Assembly: GCA_016859345.1 (NCBI GenBank)
Contig: CM029126.1
Span: 6,801,027 to 6,865,026, forward strand
DNA length: 64,000 nt
Reading direction: 5' to 3'
Source of the DNA: Istiophorus platypterus
Lineage: Eukaryota; Chordata; Actinopteri; Istiophoriformes; Istiophoridae
Positions 1-11,379 of the stretch are shown here, piece by piece (within the stretch, counting starts at the first letter, position 1; each line of letters starts with the position of its first letter). The position numbers were made by a program, and so were the translations under genes. The notes beneath the pieces are model-generated. The model saw only the letters and a list, made by a program, of their open reading frames with translations, was not told the DNA's origin and made no database searches.

Positions 1-27
1 AATAAATCCATGACATCTAAAACTCAC

Positions 28-2501
28 TTGCAGTAATATTGCACTTATTGTCTTCGACTGGGTGGACTGCTGTGCACGTGACACTTTTCCCGTTGAGGTG
101 ATCTGAGGCAGTGATGGTTAGGCTGAAGTTCCCTGCTCCGCTGCTGCTGTTGCTCAGTGCTGGGAAAGAGAGCTGGGCCTGTGGGGTTCCCCCCGACCAC
201 TGACAGCGGTACTCCAGGTCGGCGTTCACATTCGCCGACCATACAGAGCACATTGGATTGCCTGTCGGCCTCTCTGTTCCAAAGGAAAGTCAATGAAAAG
301 GCTTGTTATTCATGATTGGATCCACATTCACATATATTATTTAGTGAAACATGAACAATGTCAGTTGATAGCCTCAAATTTATAAAATCCTCATTTTTTA
401 AAAAGGTCTTTACAGGTGCAAAGATGGCAGGAGATTTTGAAATCCTACAGATCTTCTGAAAACATCGAAACACCTCTAACTAGGTTTTAAAGTAAGGATA
501 TATAACTTAAAAACCTGGTGTAACCATATCATATTCTTTAAAACAGATTAAGAATAATGTAAGACAAATTACTGTTACGTAGAGACGTGTAAAATGCCGA
601 ATCCTGTACAACACATACACTGAAAAGTTAAATGTTATACTTCCCACATACCATAAATATTTACAATCATGCTCTTTTGGCTGCGTTCTCTAGTCTGCTC
701 ATTGAACAGTTTGCAGGTATAAATTCCTCCTTGACTGGTCCGCACATTTGTTAGATTTAGGACTCCTTTGCGGGAATCAGAAAGGCTCTGACCACCAAAG
801 GCCCACTCAGCAGTTGGCTGTGGGAACCCCTCAGCCTGGCAGAAGAGGCTAAGAGATTCCCCTGATACATAGAAAGTCTGAGCTGGACGGGCCTCAAGTA
901 CAGGCTCATCTGGTCCATCTATGAAAACAGACCACAGGGAGAAGAGAGGAGAGCGATAAGAAACAGACAAGGGTTTAGAAAGAAAGTTCCCAATCAGGGG
1001 GGATGCAGTGAAGAGCAACTTCAAACAAAGTTATTAATCTTACACAGCACCGTGACGTTGATGTGAGCAGTCACACTGCCGAAGGGGTTCGTCAGCGACA
1101 CCGAGTACTGGCCGGTGTCGCTCCGGTTCGGTCTGAGGACCACGAGGCTCCTCTGCCGCAGAGAGTAGTGCGAGCCGGTTCTTATCTCTCGGCCATTGAA
1201 GAACCACATCTGTTGCTCTACCACTCCTTGCAGCATGCCGTATTGCAGGGTGAGCTGCTCAGTTCCCTCCTTGACAAGATCAGGCTGCACGCTCAGCGTC
1301 ACGTTCTGGAAGTTTTCTATGAAAGAAGCGGTGTAGGGGTGGTGGAACAGGAGGATGAAGCAGTACAGTCATATTGGTCATTACTCCAGATTTCCTTTCT
1401 AACGCACTACTGCAATCTCTTATTAAGATGGAAAATCTTTTAAAATGTAATCAATTGTTAAAGCTGGGAAGGAGCCTTGGTTTCGCACCATCCAGTCATC
1501 CTCCACCACCTTCCTGCCTACAAATACATTTCATGCACTTTTTAAGAGTATATATTAAGTAGTATAGTCAAGAATTAAGATTCGATACTAAACATGAAAC
1601 AGCTTTGTAGACCATTTTCTCTGAATGTTGCGAAATTTCCTCATATTAATTGTGCATATTATTGTGTCATGGTGACAGTAGAGAGGCTAATATCATGCCA
1701 GTTTGTTTAAAAAGCCACAAAATCCACTTCTCCGAATCCAAGCTCAGACAGGTACTCACCAAATACGCTGAGAGTGAAATTTGCCGCCGTTTTATTCAGT
1801 CCAGACTTTGTCATTTCGATGGTGTAGTTGCTGGTGTAGCCCAGCGGCACGTTTACAAAGGTAAGGGATCCATCTATCTCAAGCCTCAGCACCTCCTTGT
1901 GGTTTTGGGCTATGTCAGGGGTATCCCTGGAATTAATTGTCCATGTGACGACAGGTAGATCTCCCATTAACCAGGTAACCACTGGATCAGGGGCACCACT
2001 GAAGGACACAGCCAGAGTCACATTGCTGCCAGCTAGTGCATTCACCGAAGTCTGACCAACAGGGTAAACCACCAGTTGGCAGTATGTGCCTGTCGGGATG
2101 GAGCCAAATAATTAGTTTAGAGTGGAAATAGTCATTCTTAGTTCTCTGTATGGGTGATGGCCTGTAAACCATAGAGACACATTTCAAAGCAGTTAATATG
2201 ATAAATGCTGATATATGGCAATGGATCATCTTAGTACAAATGAAGAGATTTCCTATGGTTGAACATGAATCTGACAAAAATGGAACAACATGAGTAATAG
2301 GAACACATTATTTTTGCCCCAACAGAGAGGCCTTCTCCTTCAAATTCACTAGGAACAAAAAAAGGACAAACAAGTCAACCAGCTTGAAAGGTGAAACCTG
2401 GAAATCAGTTTTGTTTTTTAAATCTTACCTTGAAAAGAAAAGCTGAGCAAAATGACCAGAAAAACCAAAGGTAATCTCTCAAATTCATCCAGCCACCTCA
2501 T
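28..2501 (-). CDS. vsig10l: V-set/Ig-domain protein, vsig10l-like (5' part, five exons; continues off left edge)
   Basis: Coding exons on the minus strand are 2429-2501, 1760-2089, 1044-1316, 652-918 and 28-273. Every junction has a GT donor and AG acceptor and every intron is phase 1, so the joined frame stays open for about 396 residues. Exon 1 starts at the ATG at 2501 and encodes a hydrophobic signal peptide (VFLVILLSFSF). Exons 2-5 each encode about one Ig-like domain. Domains 1 and 2 lack the canonical cysteine pair; domain 3 has a normal C..W..C core ending in YTC; domain 4 starts near PMCSVW and is cysteine-rich. Several N-x-S/T sequons indicate a glycosylated cell-surface or secreted protein. 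Family knowledge: VSIG10/VSIG10L and CEACAM-like proteins share one-domain-per-phase-1-exon architecture and a cysteine-less N-terminal domain. The name rests on this and on adjacency to etfb, as in human. The transmembrane and cytoplasmic part lies outside the window. Another Ig-superfamily paralog is possible. Confidence 0.72.
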
Positions 2502-2890
2502 ATCAGCGGAACAGGACGACAGCTGAGTGTCACACAAATTCAAAACCACTGTCCCAAACCACGGTCAGCAGATTTTTATTTTGTCTCCAGCTCACAAAAC
2601 CACAGGGGGAGCAATGTCCTTGGTGTCCTGGACGGCAGTGACTGAACCACCTGCATAACCTCCCCAGCTGACAGCAGGGCGCGTGAATAGCTCACCTGTG
2701 CTCAGTCAAAGCCTTGATTGTGCACGTGAGGCCACGCCCCTCAGCTAATTCCACACAACAGTACCTGCTTTATGTCCGTTTTGCTAGGAAGCCAATGTTG
2801 TATCAGTTGTACAGTGCACCTTTTTTGCATAGGGCAAATGATACTTAAGTGTCCTCTGTGATTTTTTTTGTTTTGGTAACGCCTTCATCT
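2502..2890 (-). promoter_or_regulatory. 5' flank of the vsig10l-like gene
   Basis: This is the segment immediately upstream of the signal-peptide ATG of the Ig gene on the minus strand. It should hold the 5'UTR and promoter. An AATAAAA-type AT-rich stretch around 2570-2580 on the minus strand could serve as a weak TATA-like element, but nothing decisive is visible and there is no CpG-rich block. The transcription start is not assignable by eye. Confidence 0.3.
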
Positions 2891-3310
2891 TACAGGTCAG
2901 TTATTCCTTAATAATTTCTTGACAGTTTCCTGGAAAGAACTATGTAATGTGGTATTCATAACAGGAAAAATGGAGACAAAGCTCAGGGGCTGTTAATTTA
3001 GTCAGTTCAATTAGATGTGCTGAGTTTATTTTTGACTTCCAGATGAATTTCCATGAGAGAAATTTCTCCGTTTAAACCTTAGTGAATACGTATTACTTAG
3101 TCCTTTTATTATTGGAAACTTTATTCTCAATATATGATGACTTTTGTTTGTTTATGTTTGTTTGTAGACACTTTCAGATTTTGCATTTTCCTCCAAATAA
3201 ATGTCTCCAGGTTGTGTCAGCTTATCAACTGATAATTGTTTTACATGGTTCTTTCCAGGAAACATCCTAGGAGACTATTTTGAAAATTACTGGAATTTAT
3301 GGACCTGCAA
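2890..3310. mobile_element. MITE-like inverted-repeat element
   Basis: The stretch beginning near 2926 (GTTTCCTGGAAAGAAC...) reappears as its reverse complement ending near 3263 (...GTTCTTTCCAGGAAAC), matching over about 23 bases with one mismatch. Looser similarity continues outward to matching ends with the core CAGGTC at 2893-2898 and its complement GACCTG at 3302-3307. The 420-base unit has no coding capacity. A short non-coding unit with terminal inverted repeats is the form of a non-autonomous DNA transposon. The exact ends and a target-site duplication could not be fixed. Confidence 0.55.
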
Positions 3311-4324
3311 AATAAAGCATCACATTTTTTAAATTCAGGTATGTTATGCAATAGATTCTGTGCTTGGCTCTATCTTACCCATACTCCTAGCAAAACAGTC
3401 AGCTTGGCAAACAGTAATGTGAGAAAGTGAACAGACCCTCATCCCACATGCTTTATGTTCTCTCGAACACTCAAGTTAGTTCATTAGGTACAACCATAAA
3501 CTCTGTGCATGTATATAAAGCAAAAATTAATTTAATCTACTACAGACACCCTGCAGTATATCTTATCTCCATGTAGAGACCTACAGTGTTTAATTAAATA
3601 GAGAAATAAGACATTTTAAAATAATCACATGGATAAATACAAGTCTAATAACTAATATGACCATGATGTTGTAAAATGATCCTGTTAATGTTTAAAACTC
3701 AGCTAATAATTAAGTTATTTCATCCTGCCTTTTCTTTCTCTATTTCAATTAGTTTTTATTTCAAAAACTCAAAAGAATTCCAAATCTGTTTTCATTTCAC
3801 TGTGCCAGTTTTATAAATCTTTTTATGTCCTGAATGAAATAAATTTGAGAGGAAGCTGTTGCTTTGGTCTGAATGAGCAGACAGCCTATTAAGTTCCAAA
3901 TACTAGAATGGATGGAATGAAATAAAAGTTGACCTGTAATAAACTCTACTGGTGAATTGGATTTGGATTGCATTGGATTTATTGTCACAATTTTTGTGAT
4001 TTTATTTAATGTTGAATACCACAATTTGTTGCACAAATTTGGGTGTTAACAATGCTACTACATTTCCAATGGTGTGGTGGGGAAAAGATTAGATTGTTGG
4101 AAATGACTGCTATTTTTGTGGAAAGAAATGGTGAAATTTTTCTGATCAATATCAATTATCATAATTCTTTCTGTTGCAGAAACAGGAACATCTATCCAGG
4201 GAATTTGGAGTGTGTGCTGTAATGTAATCTTTCTCTTACAGATGCTACTGTATATACACCACTGTATAATCTTTATTCTATTCAAACAAAAAGAAAAGCC
4301 AAAAAAAACAGTCACAGCACCTTA
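3311..4324. other. Gene-free AT-rich spacer
   Basis: This AT-rich spacer separates the MITE-like element from the end of the etfb 3'UTR. Open frames here are short and have no recognisable composition. I see no exon with good splice sites and no further structured repeat. Confidence 0.5.
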
Positions 4325-4993
4325 TTTAGGTATGAAAAAGACTGGCTACTTTATTGTCATGATAATGTTCTGTACAATCAACAGAGAATTGAGGCGCTTA
4401 TGGTAAAATCCAGATTTATGCTCATACTGAGAGACACCGTCTAGGCAGAGGACTGAGACCCAGTTTGAATTTACACACAAACTGTACAGGTTACCGACGC
4501 ACACGATGATAATCTGGAAGGATATAATCATCTCAACATGTCTGGGTCCATATTTACACATATCATTTACAAAAACTGCACCTCTGAACATGTGAGACCA
4601 CAGATATACAAGATTAAACAGCTGAGTCAAGTGTTCGGTCAGTGAGATGCATCGTACTGGCGGTGTTGGCGTACAGTACAATATAAAGAGCAGCATGAGT
4701 GACAGGACGTTTCTTGGTTTAAATTATTGAATAAAAACTGTTCGTCTGAAGTTATTTCAGTAGCCTTTGATAGAGGAACCTTCCATGTAAGTTGGGATGC
4801 ACATAAAAGACAAGATGATCCTTTTCTTGGTGTCTGGGTTGGCTGCAGGACAGTGTTTCTCAGTATTCCCTCCTGTCAGTACCTCCCTGCATATCCTCAG
4901 GAGTCGCAGTCTTGAACAGAGGGATTAGGCCGACACATAAGCCGGCCCTCTGGGTCGGTTATGTAATGCGGTCCAGGTATTCATTAAGAAGTC
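4325..4993 (-). other. etfb: Probable spliced 3'UTR exon of etfb
   Basis: 45 bases downstream of the etfb stop (5690), the minus strand has a strong donor (AAGG followed by GTGAGTATC, boundary 5645/5644). A strong acceptor (pyrimidine run, then TTGCAG followed by GACTTC) sits at 4994-5000, giving an intron of about 650 bases. The exon then runs to a canonical AATAAA (minus strand, 4350-4355) followed by T-rich sequence. The stop-to-junction distance is just under the 50-55 nt usually needed to trigger nonsense-mediated decay. It is inferred from splice signals only. It could instead be the last exon of a separate unidentified minus-strand gene, since a short frame from the acceptor ends LLNEYLDRIT-stop. 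Confidence 0.4.
4350..4355 (-). terminator. Candidate poly(A) signal AATAAA for etfb
   Basis: On the minus strand the hexamer AATAAA is followed by a T-rich stretch (GTCTTTTTC, then a run of T), the usual arrangement of a vertebrate cleavage and polyadenylation site. If the 3'UTR intron is not used, earlier AATAAA copies in the 5040-5280 region could end the transcript instead. Confidence 0.4.
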
Positions 4994-5689
4994 CTGCAAG
5001 GAGAGCAGAGAATGTAGATATGCGATTAAAGACAAGAGCTGGTATTTTAATCTTTATTTAGTTTTGCATCTGTCACCGCAAAAAACACATAATACTCTTT
5101 GTCAGAGTAATTAATTTGTTTTATGCAATTGAGGGGATGGTGATGTTAAAAAAGGATATTAATATTCCAAGCAAACTATTGTATCATTTCATCACAAGAA
5201 GTAACTTCTGCATGCACAAGCTTGAAATGTATCCGGTCATAACCAAGAGTAAAAGCCTTATCAAGAATAATTTATTTATGTAAAGTGTTTCCATTGCCCC
5301 CATTCCTAAAAAAATCTGAAACTTTAACAAACAAGAAACAGAATTTACATGATGTAACTCTAGATTCTAAAGACAAAACAGAAATATTAACAGAAATATT
5401 GATAAAGAGTCAATATATCAACTAATAACATCATCTTACATTAACGGTTAGTTGATTAATCAAATTGATGGAAAATTAATCTGCAAACAATGTGATAATT
5501 GGAAAACCCCCCTGACATAAGTACATCATTGCATGTCATGGGGAATTGTTTACCCTTACTGAAAATATGTATTGATATTACTAAGTTTCTTATGAGAATC
5601 CAGTTTAAGTCAGGCTCTACATTGGTATTTACAGTGATACTCACCCTTCTGCTCAGTTCTGTGCTCCTCTGCTTACACTCCTAACGCCT

Positions 5690-8600
5690 CTATATCCTCC
5701 CCGTTTCCTTCAGTTTGCCCACCAGGTCGTCCACTGTCTCGACCTTCATCCCCGCCTGCCTCTGTGGAGGCTCGTCCACCCTCAGCACCTCCAAGCGTGA
5801 CGTGAGGTCCACTCCTAAGTCTGCGGGCTTCACGTTAGCGATCTTCTTCTTCTTGGCTTTCTGAAAGGAGGGAAACACAGGAGATAGGTAACATACAGAT
5901 TCTGTAGTAGTTAACAGCATCTTTACTGTCTGTGTCTAAGGCACAAGGTTTTCAAAAAGTGCTCGTCATTCCATCAATTATAATGGAGTGAATGCTGTAT
6001 AGAATCTAAATTTCATCTGAATTTATTGAACCTTTCAGAGTTTCATTTTTAAACCAAAAGTGTGATTTAAACCAAGGCACCTGTGTCTCTCACCACAAAT
6101 GCTTGACACCTACCATGATATTAGGCAGAGTGGCGTATCTAGGAGTGTTGAGCCGGAGGTCTGCTGTCACCACTGCTGGTGTGTTGATCCTAATAGTTTC
6201 CAGGCCACCATCAATTTCCCTCACCACTTTAACCTTGTCTCCGTCCAATGACACCTCTGATGCAAAAGTGCCCTGGAATATGAAGATACAGCATGAATTA
6301 ATGACATTGAATACACAAGAAATAAGAATCATTGTTAAAACTGTCCAACAGGAAACAGGGAAACATTTTCTTACATCATCATTCTAACCCTGAGATCTTA
6401 AGAGTAAACAAAACTGGTCTGACTTTACTTGAAGTCATGAGGCAGTCATTCCGTCCCCTCTGCTGGTTGGCCTGTGTAACTACAATTTCAAAGGGTAATA
6501 ATCCAAGGTCTCCTAAAAGTAACCTGCTGATAGTGAAAGGTAACACTAGTGATAGTATGCGAGAAAGAAATATATGAAACCAAAAGAGGAGATATGTATG
6601 TGATGGAAACTTTGGAAATGAGCTGGTTAAGATGTATGGATTTACACTATAATCTGTGCATCAGACTGCTCAGCATGTACACTGTTATATAACATGTCAG
6701 AGGGCTCTATCTATTGGTCAGTGGGTGGAATTCCAGCTGTCGAAGTTTAACCAGCTCTCCTGATCTGTGCAGGTTCATTGTAGGTCTTACTGACTCAAAC
6801 TAGTCTCCACCAACCTTGATAAGGCAGTTTGGACAGGGGCATAGCCTGATATCAGTACAACTACGACACACATTCGACATTTGTGAAGACCAACAGAGAA
6901 AATAGCAACCAACGTAATCTATCTTAGAGTTCTCACTTAGTAAAAGTTAGATCTTTTTGAGGTCAATAATGTACTGTTTCCCTGTCCATAATGACTCATT
7001 CAAAGACATTAAGGTCAGAACTCACCTGAGGCCAGTCCAGTAGGGCTGCTGTCATCTGGCCAGTCTGATTGCAGTCATCATCGATGGCCTGTGAAAGCAA
7101 CACAAGTCATTAAATGAAGGTGAAAGTAGTGCAAGACCTGACTATTCAGAGCATGAGAGCACAAAGTGTGATGGGACTTTAAATGATTGAAAATAATCCT
7201 GATATTTAACCTGTTTGCCAAGGATGACGAGCTGTGCGTCCTCCTTCTTGGCCAAGGCAGCTAGGATCTTGGAGACTTGCAGGGGTCCCAAGTTGTCATA
7301 GTCTTTCCCTGCTACTTCTACATGAATGCCTCGGTCTGCCCCCATGGCAAGGGCGGTACGGATGGTCTCCTGAGTTTGGTGGTGAAAATACAGCTCAAAG
7401 AACTTGTCTTTGGGGGCGTTCTTTATACCACATTTATGTAAGTATCAGTAAATGTGACTGCTTTGTCAGTGAATAAAAGATTCCTTTCTCATGTTGACTT
7501 GCTTCTTAAATTAAGGCATGAATAAAGTGCAGTATGGCCAATTTGACATTCTGGACATGAAATCCTGGTTATATGCCACTATTTGTTGTAACTTTTCTCA
7601 GTTTTTATACAAAGGATTCCAAAAATGTGTTTAAATGTGAAGTTGAATATAAGTATTACAGTATATTATGGTATATCATGACAACATAAGTATATAATCA
7701 TATCTACAACACAGGCATATGACACACTGAATAAGACAAGTATCTTTAACTAGTTGCACTGCTTGATAAATCGTGATACTTGATTTAATTTATCATGCTC
7801 CAATTGCTTATGGACATCCTATCTTATCAGTATTTGCAACATTATATCAGTACTTAATTCCAGCACAATTCTACTGAGAGATCATGCAAAAGCCTAGAAG
7901 AAATTACAAGATTTAAACCAATAGAAACAACGTTTCAAAACTATGCAACCTCCCACACCTTGCTGCCTTTCTCCAGGATACTTGTTAACAAAGCTGAGGG
8001 GTGGAGAATCTGGCCCCATTGCACCCACCTGTGCTTGCTGTGGCCCACAGCTAACAGCCACAACCTCCTTAATGAACTTCTTCTCCTTCAGCTTGACCGC
8101 TTCCTCTACAGCGATCTCACAGAAGGGGTTCATTGAATGCTTAACGCCATCCGTCACCACGCCACTGTTGTCCGGCTTCACGCGAATCTGAGGAGGTGCG
8201 AGACAGCAGGACAGAGTCACTACAGGGGTGCCAGATGATAAACAGTCCCGACAGCCTGGATTCTAGGGCAAACTGTCAGACACAACGACAGAGACTCACA
8301 CAGGAATTAAGCTGCCACAGGATGTAATGGTGACAAGGGCATGACATCGTGTGATGCATGTTTAAACAGGAGTTTTGCAATTAGCAAAATGTATCGTCAT
8401 TTTTAGAAGAGCTGTGATTTCCACTGTTATTGCTCTGCTTTGTTTTATTACCAGAAAAAGACAGAGGGTATTAAGTGTATTATCTGGATCTAGGTCTGGT
8501 GTTAAGAAAGATATTGTTGTATGACACACTACATGGCTAGAAGAATGTGGACACCAAAACAAAGTATTTGGATGGCCATGGTTTTTGAATGGAAAACCAT

Positions 8601-9724
8601 GGGCGGACGGAGGAGGTGCTATAATAGCTTCCACTTTTCTGTCCTTTCCATATTTTGGAACCTGGCCGCAGGGATGTGATTCCACTCGGTCCAGGACAAC
8701 TCATGAACTCTGGCTCTGGCATTAGGCGATAAGGCCTGGTTCATGCCCCACTTTCCAATTTGAACTGGCTCTGTGCATGGGGACACTGTCAGGCTGAAAC
8801 AACGAAGGGTCTCCCTCAACACTGGAAGCAATCTGTCTACTAAACATACACAAATATTTGTAGACTGCGTTGTCCTTTTATTTCTGGACAAATATAGCTC
8901 CTGTATAATACAACTTTTAATATACAAAAGTACTCAAAGTTTAAAAGATTTATACTTGCAATAACTGATCCACATTAGTATGTGAATATATATGACCTTC
9001 ACAATAAAAGACTGGTTGTAGACCGACTGACTTTTAAGGTGCAATCTGAAATATGAGCATGCATATCAAACAAAACTAACCATTTTTCAAATCACAGAAA
9101 AAAGGTAATTTTCCTGACTTATCATAATTTGATCTCTTGTGTGAGAGATGCGTCAGCACTGTGCAGACCCTGCTGAGGGCAGTTCAAGCAGGAGTCCTCT
9201 GGCTGTCACATGAACCAGCTGCAAACATATCGATTGTGGTGTCGTACTTGGGACACAAAGGTTGAAAAAAGCACGTTGATTTTATAGTAATTTAGTGACA
9301 ACGCCGTACGCCGCTGTCTTACAGACTTGTTTAAGATGGAAAAAGCCCCAAAGACGATTCTATGGAGGACATAGCAATGGTTTAGCTTAAGGTGAGGTTA
9401 CACAATGTAAAAACATCAACAATACGAAGTCGTACACCGCAGCGTTGCTAACTAAAATCTCAATTATTAAACACGCCTCGTCCTGTCAACGACTTTAGCC
9501 GCAGATTGGCAGGTTATCTGTCAAATATGTGAGGCCAGCTAGTGTTAGCATGCTAACATTAGCTCGCAGAACACAGAAAGTCAAGCGAATGCGCACAGGG
9601 AAAAAGAAAGAAAAAAAAACAACATTTTAAACCGTAAAGAGAACGGAAAGAAACGGCAGAAGCTCACTACCTTGACTGCGTAGTCAATGACACGCTTGAC
9701 ACCAACGAGAACACGGCCAGACAT
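5690..9724 (-). CDS. etfb: Electron transfer flavoprotein subunit beta
   Basis: Six coding exons on the minus strand: 9671-9724, 8029-8187, 7211-7369, 7026-7088, 6114-6272 and 5690-5860, all phase 0 with GT/AG junctions, giving 254 residues against 255 in human. The product starts MSGRVLVGVKRVIDYAVK and ends VGKLKETGRI. With ETFA it forms the mitochondrial matrix FAD/AMP heterodimer that takes electrons from acyl-CoA and other dehydrogenases and passes them to ETF-QO. The ETF-beta signature is intact (VREIDGGLETIR ... PAVVTADLRLNTPRYATLP). The recognition-loop region NIMKAKKKK is kept, with the lysines that are methylated by ETFBKMT in mammals. AIDDDCNQTGQMTA (exon 4) is near-invariant in the family. 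Exons 2, 3 and 5 are each exactly 159 nt. Intron 1 (about 1.5 kb) carries a Tc1 relic. The gene lies next to the vsig10l-like gene on the same strand, as in human. Looks functional. Confidence 0.97.
8524..8830 (-). mobile_element. Truncated Tc1/mariner-type transposon relic in etfb intron 1
   Basis: Read on the minus strand, this resembles the 3' half of a Tc1-like element abundant in teleosts. It has a FQ-D-PVHKA-like coding trace (TTTCAGCCTGACAGTGTCCC), then a degraded block translating as VESHPCGQVPKYGKDRKVEA, similar to transposase C-termini of the VPAAMFQHLVESLPRRVEAVI type. It ends in a terminal motif GTGTCCACATTCTTCTAGCC followed by ATGTAGTG. The frame is broken by stops and the 5' half is missing, so it is dead. 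It has the same orientation as etfb. The match is from memory of the family; exact boundaries are approximate. Confidence 0.6.
9543..9558. repeat. 16-bp perfect palindrome in etfb intron 1
   Basis: TGTTAGCATGCTAACA is its own reverse complement. Further GCTAAC and TTAGC copies sit within about 120 bases on either side, just downstream of the etfb first exon. GTTAGC/GCTAAC-type words are common around teleost transcription starts; here they also occur in usf2 intron 1. Confidence 0.7.
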
Positions 9725-10889
9725 TGTGGATGAAACGTTTAATTATACTAAAGTTTAGACGGCAAAACGTAACACAGTCACCGCAGTGAACCTTCACCCA
9801 AGGAGGAAAGTCGGAATTGTTTTAGGGTGACCCCGGGGGAGGCGAGCGGTGGGTCCCGCCTACCATCCCAGCCAATGAGAATCCGACAAAAACGAACGTT
9901 CTCAACCCTGATTGGCCGAGACGCGTTTTGGTGGAGTTGTTAAATACAACGCTAGATCAGTCGACGCAATCGTTTCATTTAAGCGATTGAACGGTAGCAA
10001 AAACTTGTTCGGGATTTTTGATAAAGAGGCTTTAAGCTCTTTTAACGCACGGCCTCGTTTTCCTTGTTGTTCAGGCCGTTTATAAGGTGCGAATTACGAT
10101 AAATCTCCTGTGAATGAGGTGGTGCCTCCGATATCTGTGTCGGGAAACAAAAACCCGAGGAAGAGACGTTCCGCTTTATGTGGGGCAAAGTTCACAGCCA
10201 CCAGTGGCGTGACGTATACCCAACAGGCTGTTTATAAAGTACACCAAGGTAAAACTAATAGTCTAATAAAACGGTTCTGCAATAAACCTTACTTTTATGA
10301 AAGTCATAATTTTCATGTTTTATTATGGAAATGTCTTAGAATGATGTTTATTTAACTGTATAATATTTTTGGAGGAAGTACTTTGTGGTCTCCTTGAACT
10401 ATTTGCATTGCAATATACAGAGAGGTGTTTCTATCATTTAGCGTTTCCTCATTTATGTAGATGGGATGAACATGATGGAAACATCTGTCCGTCTGATGCA
10501 ATACAATTCAAGAGCCCCAGAAACTAGAGCATCCAATATGATGATAATATATACGTCTAATTTCACCACCTCTCAGTGGTTTAAAAAAACAACAAAAAAC
10601 CCTTAACATTGTTGTTGTAGCTGGTGAAATAGACCACATTAGTTTGGTGTACTTGAACAAACTGGCAAATTAGTGTGTATTGTCAACCATGGCAGAGAAG
10701 TTTCTAAGCCACGATCACTCAGCAAACCACTGCCGAAGCACCCTGAGCATGACACTTTACATACACTCTTCCACTGATGTGCTGCTGGAAAAGTTGAATT
10801 TCCCTGGATAAATAAAATAAACAACTGATTAGTAATAATAACCAAATTGCAAGTCGATTTACAAAGTAATACCATTTGAAAACGAAATG

Positions 10890-11075
10890 GAATAACTTTA
10901 TTTATATAGTTTAATTTATATATAACTCTTTATAGAGCAGCCTTTTAAAAACAGATATAAGGGTGGTTTACAGTACAAACAAGGAATAAAAGTAATAAAT
11001 CAAAAGCATGAATCTAAACAGATAAATAATTAAAACAATTGCAATAAATTCAATCGGTTAAGAAAGCGCTATACG
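10890..11075. repeat. Degenerate interspersed repeat (LINE 3'-end-like)
   Basis: The stretch TTTATTTATATAG ... TATAGAGCAG ... GGTTTACAGTACAAACAAGG followed by A-rich AATAAA/AAAACAAT units resembles the widespread fish repeat that reads 'tttatatagcgc ... agtgctttacag ... aataaaa'. It is strongly degraded and its ends are not definable. Assignment to a LINE 3' tail is inference. Confidence 0.35.
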
Positions 11076-11379
11076 ATAAAAGTGACTTCTAAGAGGATCT
11101 GTATCAGAGGGCATTGAGTTCAATTGAACTGAGAGTCAAAATAACCGTACGAAAGATGTAAATAACAAAACGAGCGCTGCATGCGGATGTCGGAGAAGCT
11201 GCATTTTGCAACCAGCCTTTATTCTTCATCTCTGGGGGAATCAATAATAATAACGTTAAAGTATCACAAAGCAGCACTCGTTTAGTTCCGAGCCAGGCCA
11301 TTAAGCCGACTTTCGCCTAATGCATCCAAAGAAAAAAAAAATCACCCATTAAAGATGCTTTTATTACATTTATCTCGCA

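Noticed and set aside
10090..10250. Open frame with a basic stretch (NPRKRRSALCGAKF) ending at a CAAG|GTAAAA donor upstream of usf2
   Set aside because: No in-frame ATG, no recognised homolog and no partner exon. At most a non-coding first exon of a divergent transcript.
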